A DNA stretch of 64,000 bases. Source: Candidatus Galacturonatibacter soehngenii (lineage in GTDB: Bacteria > Bacillota > Clostridia > Lachnospirales > Lachnospiraceae). The notes under the pieces are model-generated. The model was given only the letters and a program-made list of their open reading frames with translations. It ran no database searches and was not told where the DNA came from. The number at the start of each line of letters is the position of its first letter. Within the stretch, counting starts at the first letter, position 1. The DNA is taken from contig NZ_WAGX01000005.1 of NCBI RefSeq assembly GCF_008830185.1, forward strand, positions 682,001 to 746,000, in the 5' to 3' direction. The position numbers were made by a program, and so were the translations under genes. Positions 1 to 10,049 of this stretch are shown piece by piece.

Positions 1-101
1 GTATTGGTAATTTTAAAGCTTTCTCCAAATGTCAGCGTTGCAAATGCCTTGATACTTTTTTCTGTCTGATTCACTGCGTTTAACTTAATTGCATATTCCA
101 T
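1..101 (-). CDS. SpoVG-like protein, N-terminal part (runs off the left edge)
   Basis: The first 33 or so residues are visible, starting MEYAIKLNAVNQTEKSIKAF and continuing with a TLTFGESFKITN stretch. This matches the start of the SpoVG family, small nucleic-acid-binding proteins of which ICEs often carry a divergent copy. The ATG at 101 has a purine-rich AGAGGA site just upstream. The neighbouring degraded ICE genes suggest this is the ICE paralogue rather than the chromosomal sporulation gene. The C-terminal half lies outside the window. Confidence 0.6.
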   Translation of the reverse strand, partial: MEYAIKLNAVNQTEKSIKAFATLTFGESFKITN

Positions 102-182
102 ACATTCCTCTCTTTCTGCCCCTTTTGTGGCTTAAAACACCATTTCTATGTTCTGTTATTTAAAAATACCAAGCACAATTCC

Positions 183-617
183 TTAAGAAGAAAACTCTTC
201 GGGTTTACGGATAAAACAACTCATCTGCTCCAATTGTTCTAGTTTTACATTTCCATGAAACCAATTGGCAAGAGTAATCCAAAAACCGTCCTGTTCATAA
301 TAGATCCATGCATCTGCTCCTATTTCTTTTATTACTGTAATGGAGAAATCCGGCAGGTATATTTGCTCTTCTTTATCAAAATTACAGATAATTCCTTCCT
401 AAAGGCAAAGTCCCAGTTCCGGAATTTCTATCCACCAGCCGCTTATTACAATCTGATACTCCTCTTCCCTCTCCATCAAAACATCCGGTATCTCTTCCAA
501 ATCCAGTTCTGCAAGCACTTCTTCGATTTCTCCAAGCCTATACATCTGCTCCATATTCCCCTCCTCTTCCATTCCCTCTTCTTTCAGCCACTTCTTACTC
601 CGTTCTTCTCCTGTCAT
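183..617 (-). pseudogene. ICE accessory gene with an internal TAG stop
   Basis: An ATG at 617 opens a frame reading to a TAG at 399-401. The same frame then stays open for another 71 codons to a TAA at 183-185. The continuation (IICNFDKEEQIYLPDF, then DAWIYYEQDGFWITLANW) looks like real protein, so the TAG is probably one nonsense mutation in a 144-residue gene. Its ATG overlaps the stop of the upstream gene by 4 bases, as in a translationally coupled operon. I do not recognise a family. The order beside SpoVG-like and helicase genes is typical of Firmicute ICEs. Confidence 0.6.
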
Positions 618-1546
618 ATTCCTTTTCGATTTTCCCTGTCAGGCTTTTTTTGTTGCATTTCCTGAATCTGTTCACAGTTTGACTGGCAACCTGCCAGGTA
701 TGTATTCTTAAAAAGTTCCGGCTCTAATACCGCGCTAGTCAAATCACATTGAAGAAAGGCATATCCAGATATGTCAATTCCGGTAAAATCACACCCTCTG
801 AAATCTTTCCCAGCAAATACTTTTTGGCTATCTATGATTTCCTCTGCATACTCTTTTTTCAATCTCTCTTCCATTAGCAAAGGCGGTTCAGCGTGATCCA
901 TTTGATAAACTTCCTCCAGTAATTTTTCCCTTTCTTCAAATTCCAGAAGATCCCGTTCCACATATGCTTCCTGTAAATCAATCCGCTTGACAGCCATTTG
1001 ATTTAACTGTGCCTCCAGCTCCATTTTCTCTGCTTCCTTTACAGTCTTAGGTAAGTGAATTAAAATTAAATTTTTTATTTTTTCCATATCAAAGGGAATA
1101 CCCCATTCTGCTTTTTCATGGTCATACCCACACACCCAGACAAGTGTATCTCCTGCATAGGGGATACTACTTTCCAATCTTCCAAATTCATCCGTCTTTC
1201 TTACCATAAACGGCTGTTCTATTTGAGGATTATAATAAAAGGCTGCATGACCATTCTTCTCCAGGCAATAATAGTCATGACCAAAATAGCGTTCGTTCTG
1301 GTACTTTTTATAATCCAACGAATATCCATAGGGCTTCACCTGATAGCCCTCCTGTTTCAGCCATTCTCCAAACTGGCAGATATGAAACACTCTCTGACCA
1401 TGCTGAAAATGATATTCATCCAAGTAGGTACAGGGCTTTATGATTGCCTCCGCTTCTTTTCCGGTTTTCCATACCTTTAATTGTTTTCCGTCCTCTACTT
1501 CACATAAAAGGCGATACCTATCATCTACAATACGAATTTTTTCCAT
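614..1546 (-). CDS. ICE accessory protein with C-terminal pentapeptide-like repeats
   Basis: A 310-residue soluble protein. The middle (about 165-235) is charged and probably helical. Around residues 242-285 there are pentapeptide-repeat-like steps (FRGCDFTGIDISGYAFLQCDL), the right-handed beta-helix type also found in some DNA-mimic proteins. The N-terminal 150 residues are rich in Tyr, Trp and Gly and match nothing I can name. It overlaps the downstream broken gene by 4 bases and follows another broken gene, so it sits in an ICE operon. Function unknown; an antirestriction role is only a guess from the repeats. Confidence 0.55.
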   Translation of the reverse strand: MEKIRIVDDRYRLLCEVEDGKQLKVWKTGKEAEAIIKPCTYLDEYHFQHGQRVFHICQFGEWLKQEGYQVKPYGYSLDYKKYQNERYFGHDYYCLEKNGHAAFYYNPQIEQPFMVRKTDEFGRLESSIPYAGDTLVWVCGYDHEKAEWGIPFDMEKIKNLILIHLPKTVKEAEKMELEAQLNQMAVKRIDLQEAYVERDLLEFEEREKLLEEVYQMDHAEPPLLMEERLKKEYAEEIIDSQKVFAGKDFRGCDFTGIDISGYAFLQCDLTSAVLEPELFKNTYLAGCQSNCEQIQEMQQKKPDRENRKGI

Positions 1547-1936
1547 TCTGCCTCTCCTCCTTAAAACCAGAATCCCTCTTTTGATTAAAAGTTAGAATTC
1601 CTTCTATTTCACAGGGTTCCTTCTCTAACTCCTCAAGTGATATCTTCCCTTCCTGCCAATGAAATACACATGCAACAAAGTCTTCTTCCTCATCATAGAG
1701 AAGCTCCCCACACTCTTTATCCAAAATGGCAGTTACTATATATTCTGGTTTCCATTCTCCCTCCTGTTTCTCATAACAGATGAGTCCCTCGTGACCGATA
1801 TGTGAAAATGTGGCAGATAGACACCCGCACCGCTTACCACCATGACACCCTGTTTTAAAGCAAGCTCGGTATCTGGTATGAACCGATGCTCTCCTTCCCT
1901 TAAATAAGATTCTACCGTTCCAAAAGATACGTTCAA
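1521..1936 (-). pseudogene. Frameshifted ICE accessory gene (possibly YodL-like)
   Basis: Two overlapping frames each hold half of one plausible protein. The first starts at a TTG (1936) behind GGGAGG and reads NVSFGTVESYLREGEHRFIP, then SGAGVYL. The second continues SATFSHIGHEGLICYEKQEG to the stop at 1521. The frames cross near 1815, so a one-base indel is the simplest explanation. The combined protein would be about 137 residues. The GTVESYL...GEHRFIP pattern reminds me of the small YodL-like proteins of ICEs, but I am not certain. The 3' end overlaps the start of the following gene. Confidence 0.5.
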
Positions 1937-1996
1937 ACCGCTTCCTCCCTTTTTTCCGATACATATAGAAATAGCACCTTCTTTCTTCTCACATTT

Positions 1997-3561
1997 TTAA
2001 ATGACTCTTTGCGGATACAAAGTATGCTCTGCCACTCGATTATCCTGCCCTGCCAGATCAACATCCGCCACCTTATTCTCCAAATCAAGTGCTGCATTTA
2101 GCTCATTTAGTCTGGCTGTCTTTTCCACCAGTTCTAAATCCTGTTCAAATGGTTTTTCATACTCTGCCTTGGATTCCTCCAGATCCCTTTGATACTGCTC
2201 CATACGTTTTTCTAAAAATTCCACATTTTCCTGCAAGCTGCCAAACAGATTTTCAAGTTTTATCATGTTTCCGATGGGGCTTGTCGATAGCTCTGCTTTA
2301 TAGTCTGTCTTTCCACGAAGAACCAGATAATTGACACCGATAAAATTCTTCTCCACCAGTAACTCAAATCCTTTGAAGCTGCCAATCGCTGTGATTTCTC
2401 CGGTTTTGCATTTACTGATTGCCTCTAACATGACAGTTCCGCCGTCCACCCGTTCCGTAAAGACCGCCTTTCCAACCGTAATGGCAAATTCTGTTTCTGA
2501 AAGCATTGCCTGCTCTGCCGCCTTGATGTCTTCCTTTACACAGGTCAACTTCTCCCCAGCCGCTTTGATTAGCTTGGGATAGCGGAGCAGATAATTATCC
2601 TGTAAGCTGTATCTTTGACTGTCATAGGAATTTTTCAGTAACTTCAATCGCTGCACATCATTTTCTAACTGCATTTTTTCCTTGATCAAAGGATTTCCGG
2701 TGGCAACTGCTTTGATTTCCGCATAGGAAAGGGTTGCTTCATCAATGTCCTCACAGGTTCGGGATACCGACTTACTGGTCATGACCTGACTGATAAAACG
2801 CTGTTTATTTTCGACCAAGCTCCAACTGTATGCATCGAAGGTTTGTTTGGTCACATAACGATACACGGCCACTTCATCATTTTCATTTCCCTGCCGGATG
2901 CCCCTCCCTTCTCTCTGCTCGATACTGGAAGGTTTCCAGGGGCAATCAATGTGGTGCATTGCCACCAGATGCGTTTGGACATTGACCCCCGTACCGCATT
3001 TATCCGTGGAGCCAATCAGTATTTTCTTTTTTCCTGTTCTCATTTCTTTAAATAACGTATCCCGCTGTGCATCGGTTTTGGCATCGTGTATAAAAGCGAT
3101 CTCCTCTGCTGGAATCCCTCTCTTTACCAGTTCCGATTTGACATAGTTATAAACATCAAATTCTCCTCCCGGCTTCCAATCCATAGACCATGCATTTTTT
3201 GGTGTTCCAATGTCAGAAAAAACAAGCTGGCAGCCGATATTAACATCCACATTGTGCTGGAAATACTCGGCTGCCACATTTTCGACTACCTTATTTAATT
3301 TGCTGTCCGGATTATTTGGTGCATCCGGCTCTAACAGTCTGGCATCGGTGCCAAGAAGCCTTGCTTCATGGGTAATCTTTAGGAAATTATCGGAGCCGGT
3401 ATCAACGCCCCCATTACGGATTGCCTCCGCCCGGACTACAAAGTTCTCCATGACTTGCTTCACATACCAGTCCGGTTCACTCTCCACAATCACATATTTT
3501 CCGCCACGTAGCTTTGGTACGGGTAAATCAAGCATATCCGGAGTCTGTACGTCAGCCACTT
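1997..3561 (-). pseudogene. ICE SNF2/DEAD-type helicase, C-terminal part
   Basis: This is the C-terminal half of a large ICE helicase-like protein. Visible are a helicase C-domain (STDKCGTGVNVQ, then QREGRGIRQGNENDEVAVYRYVT, the motif V/VI region) followed by a long helical tail to the stop at 1997. It is separated from its N-terminal part by an IS3-family element. Removing the IS and one CCACTT duplication joins TFREV to ADVQTPDMLDL in frame. The apparent start just inside the IS is an artefact. Such proteins are a hallmark of clostridial ICEs; their exact role is poorly known. Confidence 0.8.
3556..3561. repeat. Target-site duplication, left copy (CCACTT)
   Basis: CCACTT at 3556-3561 is repeated at 4908-4913 on either side of the IS3-family element. 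Deleting the element plus one copy restores the helicase reading frame, which confirms it as a target duplication. Confidence 0.8.
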
Positions 3562-3646
3562 TGGTGTTAGAATATAAATAGTACAAGTTGAACGTGAAAA
3601 ATTCTTAACATAGATATATAATGAAAACATATGGAGGGAATGAATC

Positions 3647-3937
3647 ATGGCAACAAGACAGTACACAGAGGAATTTAAAAAAGATGCTGTACGATATTGG
3701 AAGGAACATCCAGAATTGGGAATAGCGAAATGCGCTAAGAATCTTGGTGTAGGTAAGAGTACACTATCTACATGGGGAACGGCATTTGATTCTAATGAAG
3801 GAACGATTCCGACAAGAGGACGAGGTAACTATGAAAGTGACGAAGCAAAGGAAATCGCTCGTTTACGTAGAGAATTAAGAGATACTCAGGATGCCCTTGA
3901 TATATTAAAAAAAGCAATCAGCATACTGGGAAAATGA
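3647..3937 (+). CDS. IS3-family transposase OrfA
   Basis: A 96-residue protein with an N-terminal helix-turn-helix (RQYTEEFKKDAVRYW..., then GVGKSTLSTW) and a C-terminal leucine-zipper-like helix (IARLRRELRDTQDALDILKK). It binds the IS ends. The A-rich run TTAAAAAAAGC near its end is the slippery site IS3-family elements use for -1 frameshifting into OrfB. Its stop overlaps the OrfB ATG by 4 bases. The start ATG follows a GGAGGGAATGA ribosome site. Confidence 0.9.
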   Translation: MATRQYTEEFKKDAVRYWKEHPELGIAKCAKNLGVGKSTLSTWGTAFDSNEGTIPTRGRGNYESDEAKEIARLRRELRDTQDALDILKKAISILGK

Positions 3938-4851
3938 CAGAAGCTTTGTTTTTGGAAACTGCTCAAGCAGATGCGCAGTTACAGGAACAAGGAGAACGCC
4001 GGCTGAATGTTTGCGGTGTGCTGAAAAAATTAGGCGTTTCTAGAAGTGGATATCTTTATTGGAAGAAGAAGCTTCCATCTAAACAAGCAATCAGAAAACA
4101 AAAGATAAAAGAAAGAATTATAGAAATATATAACGATTCTCACCAAAATTATGGAGCTCCCAAAATCGCAAAATCTTTGCAACAAGAAGGGGAATGTATT
4201 GCTGAAAAAACAGTAGGGAACTATATGCGTGAAATGGGACTTAAGGCTCAATATATCAATCCATTTATTGCAACTACAATAGACTGTGATTTCAGTGATG
4301 AGTTGAAAAATATATTAGAGGAACAATTCAATCCCGAACAACCCGATGCTGTTTGGTGTTGAGATATTACCTATATATGGACGCTAGAAGGATTTGTTTA
4401 TCTGACAAGCATTATGGATCTATATTCCAGAAAAATTATTTCTTGGGTATTAAGTGATACCTTAGAATCGAAGTGGGTAATAGAGGCCGTTAAAAAAGCA
4501 AAAAGAGCCAGAGATACAAACAACCCTTTAGTGATGCACAGCGACAGAGGTGCGCAGTATGTATGCAGAGACTATTTAAAAGAAACAGAAGGAATGCAAC
4601 GTAGCTACTCAAAGAAAGCATATCCGTGGGATAATGCCTGTATAGAATCCTTTCATGCATTAATAAAAAGAGAATGGATTAATCGATTCAAAATACTAGA
4701 TTATAACCATGCCTATAGCCTTGTGTTCCAGTACATTGAGACCTTTTATAATACAATAAGAATACATAGTCATTGTGGATATCTTTCACCCGACAAATAT
4801 GAAAAAATGTATTGGGAGGAATTAAAGATAATTGAATTGAAAGTTGGATAA
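3934..4851 (+). pseudogene. IS3-family transposase OrfB, interrupted by TGA
   Basis: The frame reads HTH_21 and the start of the rve integrase core, then hits TGA at 4360-4362 within WC*DITYIW. The canonical sequence has Thr or Ser there, directly before the first catalytic Asp, so a single TCA to TGA change would explain it. The rest is intact, with HSDRGAQY (second Asp) and ACIESFHALIKREW (catalytic Glu). Restored length would be about 305 residues, normal for the family. As it stands only a short inactive N-terminal fragment can be made. Confidence 0.85.
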
Positions 4852-4913
4852 AATTAGAGGTTACTAGAAAAGTTCACTTTTAACTTGTACTTTTTCTTGA
4901 CATAGTACCACTT

Positions 4914-6090
4914 CCCGAAAGGTCAGCATTAATTCCGGCAGGTTTGTAAATTTATTAAATCGGCTCTTAAACCGGAACCCGCTTCCTTCTACCGTTAATT
5001 CCAGTGCGGTAGTCACTTCTCCAAAGTTAGCTGCCCATGCATCAAAATGGTGGATTCCCATCCGCTCCAGTGCCTCTTTTTGCAGATAAAGCTGCATGAC
5101 ATAAAGCTCGCACATACTGTTCGACAGAGGGGTTCCTGTGGCAAATACGATTCCTCTGCCCACGTTTATCTCTGTCAGGTATTGGCATTTTAACTGCATA
5201 TCCGTTGCCTTTTTTGCTCCGGAACTGGAAATGCCGGATACATCATTCATTTTCGAGAAGATCGCCAGATTCTTAAAATGGTGCGCTTCATCTACCATAA
5301 CGGAATCAATGCCCAGTTCTTCAAAGGAAATCAGATCATCTTTCCGGCTTTCATCGGCCAAGGATTTTAGTTGTTCCTCCAGCTTCTTTTTCTGACTTTC
5401 CATCTGCTTGACTGTCCAACGCTCCCCATTCTTTGCCTTTAATTCATCAATAGCATAGGATAATTCGTCGATCTGGTCATTAATCATCCGCTCTTTTCTT
5501 TCTTTGGAGATTGGGATTTTTTCAAACTGGCTGTGGGACATGATGATGCAGTCATAATCTCCAGTGGCAATCCTTGAAACAAACTGCTTTCTGCGGCTTT
5601 TTTCAAAATCCCGTTCGGTTGCCACTAAGATATTGGCAGATGGATACAACCGCATAAATTCCCCGGCTGTCTGTCCAATCAAGGACTTTGGCACTACCAT
5701 TACATTTTTATTGGCAAGTCCCAGTCGTTTTTGCTCCATACAAGCTGCCATCATGGTAAAGGTCTTTCCTGCACCGACACAATGGGCCAGTAAGGTGTTT
5801 CCTCCCAAAAGGATTCTTGCAATGGCATTTTTTTGATGAGTACGAAGCTTAATTTCTGGATTCATGCCCGGGAACTGTAAATAGTAACCGTCATATTCCC
5901 GCAGTCTGATGCTGTTAAAGGTATTGTTATAATACTCCACATATTTTTGCCTGCGTTCCGGTTCTTTAAAAATCCAGCTTTTAAATGCTTCCTTTATCTG
6001 GTTCTGCTTTTCTCTGGCAAGCATGGTCGCATTTTTGTTGACGACACAAATCAATACTGCCAATGCCGATTTCATCTGATTTAATTGTCT
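4914..6090 (-). pseudogene. ICE SNF2/DEAD-type helicase, N-terminal helicase domain
   Basis: This holds the first RecA-like domain: a Q-like [12 protein letters not shown], Walker A ([11 protein letters not shown]), Walker B (DEAH in [11 protein letters not shown]) and motif III ([10 protein letters not shown]). The 3' end is cut by the IS3-family element at 4907. Upstream of about 6090 the normal N-terminal region is missing and the sequence switches to another gene start in a different frame, so the N-terminus has been lost by deletion. With the segment downstream of the IS it forms one broken gene. Confidence 0.75.
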
Positions 6091-6157
6091 CAAACATAGC
6101 TCTGACCTTATCCTCATCGCCATGCACTTTTAAGATATTTGTTACATGATTAGGCAT
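6040..6157 (-). pseudogene. Truncated DUF1281/Api92-like gene start, fused to helicase remnant
   Basis: An ATG at 6157 begins [20 protein letters not shown] and continues [14 protein letters not shown], the usual beginning of the small ICE proteins of the DUF1281/Api92-like family. After about 40 codons the similarity ends and the sequence becomes helicase in another frame. The simplest reading is a deletion that joined the head of this gene to the middle of the helicase gene. Confidence 0.55.
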
Positions 6158-6158
6158 T

Positions 6159-6821
6159 TTACATTCCTCCTTTGATTACATTGATCCCATATCGCCTTAC
6201 CAAAAAGGCATTAACAATAAGTCTTAGCAGCTTATCGTTTATCAGTTCCGGATCACTTAGTTCAGAAACTGTAATGTGTTCCTTTCCAGAGTAAAGCTCC
6301 TTTGCCATATGAAAGATGACATATCCATCTAAATCCACACCATGAATGCGGATAGCTTCAAAATGAATGAGTTGGCTGTCTATACAATTTTTTGCCTTAC
6401 TCCAGACAAACGCATCTGCAGAGAGTAAAAAAATAGCGGCTACATATCCATAGCTTTCATTAAGCTTTGGAAACAGACCGCTTTTACAGATACTTTGAAA
6501 TCTCTTTTTATGCTCTGCATTTCTAAAAAGCATTTGGTTCACCTCGCTTTCTCCGAGGTTGCTCGCAGCCTCTATGATTCTTTGCACTCGCAGAGCAAAT
6601 GCCTGTAACTCTATCTCTTTGAGGAACAGCCCCAGCAATTCTTCATACTGAATTGGGTTTGGATTCACATTTCTTTGCTGGCATCGGAATGTTCCGCAAG
6701 CACGAGGAGTAAAGCCGGGAATAAGTTGCATTTCTATTTCTATAGCAGCGAGAGGTGTATCTCTCATAAATCTTGTAATCACTTTAATCAGTCCTTTCTT
6801 TTTCTGCAAATCGAACAACAA
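6159..6821 (-). CDS. Conserved ICE hypothetical protein
   Basis: A protein of up to 220 residues. The middle reads HKKRFQSICKSGLFPKLNES, then YGYVAAIFLLSADAFVW, and the C-terminal third has DGYVIFHMAKELYSG and INDKLLRLIVNAFLVRRYGI. It is soluble with no signal peptide. Start choice is uncertain: the TTG at 6821 has no clear ribosome site, while an in-frame GTG about 14 codons later follows AGAAAGGA. The opening 50 residues (TPLAAIEIEMQLIPGFTPR) look like a separate short ICE ORF, so this may itself be a fusion. No biochemical function is known to me. Confidence 0.5.
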   Translation of the reverse strand: MLFDLQKKKGLIKVITRFMRDTPLAAIEIEMQLIPGFTPRACGTFRCQQRNVNPNPIQYEELLGLFLKEIELQAFALRVQRIIEAASNLGESEVNQMLFRNAEHKKRFQSICKSGLFPKLNESYGYVAAIFLLSADAFVWSKAKNCIDSQLIHFEAIRIHGVDLDGYVIFHMAKELYSGKEHITVSELSDPELINDKLLRLIVNAFLVRRYGINVIKGGM

Positions 6822-7071
6822 AAAAAGAGACTATGTTTTTCAGTAACGAAGAACATAACCTCTTGATTGTTTACCCGATGGCATTTATTAAGTTGTTTTT
6901 GGTTTTATATGAAAACAAAGGCATCAAGATTTTTCATCCCAATGCCTCTGTTTTTCGTCTGTATAGAGTAAATTTTTATAAAGTACTCGAATTGCTGCTA
7001 CTGTTAATAATATGCTTAATTGCTACCACATATTTTTCTTCATAATGTAAGTAATTAAAATAACTTCTATC

Positions 7072-8349
7072 CTATAGCTGCTCTAGTGCTTGCTTTAAAT
7101 CATCAATAATATCACTCACATTTTCGGTTCCCACAGAAAAACGAATTAAGTCCGGTGCAATACCTGCCTCCCTCAATTGCTCATCTGTAAGCTGTCGGTG
7201 AGTATGACTTGCTGGATGTAAGAGACATGTCTTACTGTCAGCGACATGTGTTACAATAGAAGCTAATTTCAGCTTGTCCATAAACTGAATTGAGATATCT
7301 CTTCCGCCTTTTATTCCAAATGCCAATACTCCACATGTACCATCTGGCAGATATTTATTAGCTAAGGCATGATACTTATCACTTTCCAAATCAGGATAAT
7401 GAACCCACGCAACTTTCTTATGTTTTTCCAAAAATTTTGCTACCGCCAAAGCATTTTCGCAATGCCTCTTTATCCTAAGATGTAGTGTTTCTAAGCCGAG
7501 ATTCAGATAGAACGCATTTTGTGGGGACTGAATAGAGCCAAAGTCACGCATTAGCTGCGCAGTTGCCTTTGTAATATAGGCACCCTTTCCGAACTTTTCG
7601 GCATATATGATACCATGATAAGAATCATCTGGTGTGGTTAGCCCTGGGTATTGATCCGCATGCGCCATCCAGTCAAATTTTCCGCTATCCACGATACAGC
7701 CTCCAACGCTCACTGCGTGCCCATCCATATATTTAGTTGTAGAATGTGTTACAATATCTGCTCCCCATTCAAATGGCCTGCAGTTTATCGGAGTCGCAAA
7801 TGTATTATCAACAATAAGCGGAACCCCATGTGAATGCGCTAGTCTTGCAAATTTTTCAAAATCAAAAACAGATACAGTTGGATTTGTAATCGTTTCACCG
7901 AAAACGGCCTTTGTATTTGGCTTAAAATACTTTACCAACTTTTCTTCTGGTAAATCTTGATCTACGAAGGTGCATTCAATTCCCATTTTTTTCATAGTAA
8001 CACCAAACAGATTATATGTCCCACCATAAATGGCAGATGAGGCAATAAAATGATCTCCAGTTTCACAAATATTAAATATGGCATAAAAATTTGCTGCCTG
8101 CCCCGATGAAGTGAGCATCGCTGCCACTCCACCTTCCATTGCGCAAATTTTAGCTGCTACGGCATCATTAGTCGGATTTTGAAGCCTTGTATAAAAATAG
8201 CCTTCCGCTTCCAAATCGAATAACTGCCCCATTTCATCACTTGTATTATATTTAAAAGTTGTACTTTGAAAAATAGGCAATTGTCTTGCTTCGCCATTTT
8301 CAGGTTTCCATCCTTCATGAATACATTTTGTTTCTATCCTATTTTGCAT
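7072..8349 (-). CDS. metY: O-acetylhomoserine sulfhydrylase (MetY)
   Basis: A 425-residue Cys/Met metabolism PLP enzyme. It forms homocysteine from O-acetylhomoserine and sulfide in the cytosol. Seen are ETKCIHEGWKPENGEARQLP at the start, YFYTRLQNPTNDAV, SSGQAAN, the PLP-binding lysine in HSTTKYMDGH, and the C-terminal RFSVGTENVSDIIDDL. Length and end motifs are complete. It lies 103 bp downstream of the broken metE on the same strand, so the pair formed a direct route sulfide to homocysteine to methionine. The intact gene contrasts with metE, and both are flanked by ICE genes, suggesting cargo or rearrangement. Confidence 0.93.
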   Translation of the reverse strand: MQNRIETKCIHEGWKPENGEARQLPIFQSTTFKYNTSDEMGQLFDLEAEGYFYTRLQNPTNDAVAAKICAMEGGVAAMLTSSGQAANFYAIFNICETGDHFIASSAIYGGTYNLFGVTMKKMGIECTFVDQDLPEEKLVKYFKPNTKAVFGETITNPTVSVFDFEKFARLAHSHGVPLIVDNTFATPINCRPFEWGADIVTHSTTKYMDGHAVSVGGCIVDSGKFDWMAHADQYPGLTTPDDSYHGIIYAEKFGKGAYITKATAQLMRDFGSIQSPQNAFYLNLGLETLHLRIKRHCENALAVAKFLEKHKKVAWVHYPDLESDKYHALANKYLPDGTCGVLAFGIKGGRDISIQFMDKLKLASIVTHVADSKTCLLHPASHTHRQLTDEQLREAGIAPDLIRFSVGTENVSDIIDDLKQALEQL

Positions 8350-8452
8350 TACAATTCCTCCAAATTAAAATTTCATATTTTTTCGAGAGTTGCGTTATAA
8401 CTCGTCCTCCATATCTCCTGTGTTTTTGAGATTAAGTATATTCATACTGTGT

Positions 8453-8857
8453 TTATAACTGATTTCTTACCATTTCTGCAGCTTTCACTAGATTTCGAAG
8501 ACTTGCATCTGTCTCAGGAATACCTCTTGTTTTTAAACCGCAATCTGGATTCACCCATAACTTATTCTGATCAATTTTAGCAAGCATCTTCTTTATAGCC
8601 TGAACAATTTCTTCCACCGTAGGTATTCTTGGAGAGTGAATGTCATATACTCCCGGTCCAACCTCTGTTTCAAAATTATTTGCCTTTAAAGCATCAATAA
8701 TAGTAAGTTTGGAACGTGATGCTTCAAAAGAAATAACATCTGCATCCATATTATCAATGTCTTTTACAATCTCTTCAAATTCACTGTAGCACATGTGCGT
8801 ATGAATCTGTGTTTCGGGTTTCACCTTACTATGGCAAAGACGGAATGACGGAATCGC
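8453..8857 (-). pseudogene. metE: Methionine synthase MetE, C-terminal fragment
   Basis: The last 134 residues of cobalamin-independent methionine synthase: [18 protein letters not shown] (zinc/substrate-binding region), [20 protein letters not shown] and [17 protein letters not shown] with the zinc-ligand Cys. It is cut off from the rest of metE by an IS3-family element of 1,270 bp. Removing the IS and one GCG duplication reads [10 protein letters not shown] in frame and gives a 756-residue protein, the normal MetE length. Without this segment the main part lacks the Zn site. Confidence 0.92.
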
Positions 8858-8898
8858 TGAGATAGTCAAGCAAAATTGTAACACCAATACTGATATTT

Positions 8899-9810
8899 TT
8901 ATCGGTAACTAAATCTCTTTTCAAATGGTGTTAAATAATCATTTGATGAATGTGGTCTCACATGATTGTAATATAAAAAAATATAATCATAAGTTGCTTC
9001 ATTTAATGCCTCATCTGTTTCAAAGCTATGGTGATTTGCAAAATCTGCTTTAAATGTTCCGTAAAAGCTTTCCATGGGAGCATTATCATAAGGGCATCCT
9101 GCCTTACTCATACTTTGAGTAATATTTTGCAAAGAACAAAATTCTGTAAAAGCTCTCGATGTAAACTGCGACCCTTGATCACTATGAAGGATAAGCCCCT
9201 TCTTAACGGTATTATGATTCAGTGCATAGGTCAGAGTTTCAATTGCTAATTCTGCATTAATACGATTACTATTTAAAGTTGCCACTGGTGAACGATCATA
9301 TAAATCAATAATAGTACAATTATATCTTTTCGCTCCATCCTCTCTCCACATATACGTAAAATCCGTACACCAAATCTTATTGGGTTCATCTACTTTAAAG
9401 TTTTGATTCAATAGGTTATCAAATTTTTTATAGCAATCGCCCTTTTTGTACTTTGGTTTTTTGGGTACCACAATTGACCTAAGTCCAAGCTCATTCATAT
9501 ATTTATGAACGGTTGGATTACTTAAGCTTATAGATTTTCTATTAAGAAAGATACGCATCATTCGATATCCTGGTCGCCCCGCATACTCATGATAAATCTC
9601 TTCAATGGTTGCTTTGATTTCTTCCTTTTTCTTATAATAGTCAGCTTTTCTATGTTTTTTGTAATTATAATAGGCATTTGGCTTTATATTAAATCTCGAT
9701 AAGAGCCAACGTACACCATAATTTTCATGGTAGAAATCAATGAAATGGTATTGTTCTAATCTAGTTCCTTTGCGAAGAATGCGGCCGCTTTTTTTAAGAA
9801 ATCATTTTCC
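8899..9810 (-). CDS. IS3-family transposase OrfB (made by -1 frameshift from OrfA)
   Basis: The frame stays open from the A7 slippery run of OrfA (about 9800) to the stop at 8899. It has no good start of its own, as expected when the product is an OrfAB fusion. It contains an HTH_21 part ([15 protein letters not shown]), then a complete rve DDE core: WCTDFTYMW (Asp), [11 protein letters not shown] (Asp), and [16 protein letters not shown] (Glu). All three catalytic acids are present, so this copy may still be active. Confidence 0.85.
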
Positions 9811-10049
9811 TTTTTGGATTCAGCAAGTTCCTTACGAAGTCTTAAATTTTCTGCCATTAAATCTTTCTCATTATTTAACTCTGGATTTGATTCGCATTCT
9901 TCACTGTACTCGCGTATCCACTTGCGCAAGCTACCTTCTCCTAAATTGTATTCCTGATTTACGCTTTTCATTTGGCGTCCTTCTTCAAGGACTAATCTCA
10001 CTACTTTTTTCTTAAACTCTGGGGTATAAGTTTTTTTGATTCCTGCCAT
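9756..10049 (-). CDS. IS3-family transposase OrfA
   Basis: A 97-residue helix-turn-helix protein (KKTYTPEFKKKVVRLVLEEG, GEGSLRKWIREYSEE) ending in a coiled-coil helix ([20 protein letters not shown]). The codons TTA AAA AAA GCG near its end form an A7G slippery run, after which the -1 frame is the OrfB frame. It recognises the IS ends and regulates transposition. Confidence 0.88.
   Translation of the reverse strand: MAGIKKTYTPEFKKKVVRLVLEEGRQMKSVNQEYNLGEGSLRKWIREYSEECESNPELNNEKDLMAENLRLRKELAESKKENDFLKKAAAFFAKELD

Larger units (their letters stand above)
3562..4907 (+). mobile_element. IS3-family insertion sequence (copy A) in the helicase gene
   Basis: An element of 1,346 bp with imperfect terminal inverted repeats of about 36 bp sharing the core GTACAAGTT, and a CCACTT target duplication. 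It carries orfA and orfB in overlapping frames. It lies opposite to the gene it interrupts. Its orfB holds an in-frame TGA, so this copy is probably immobile unless complemented. Confidence 0.85.

Noticed and set aside
399-401. TAG read as pyrrolysine
   Set aside because: No sign of the pyrrolysine system, and neighbouring genes are also broken, so a plain nonsense mutation is more likely.
4360-4362. TGA in the IS3 transposase as selenocysteine or recoded Trp
   Set aside because: The family has Thr/Ser here, no SECIS-like hairpin is evident, and other genes in the window use TGA as stop.
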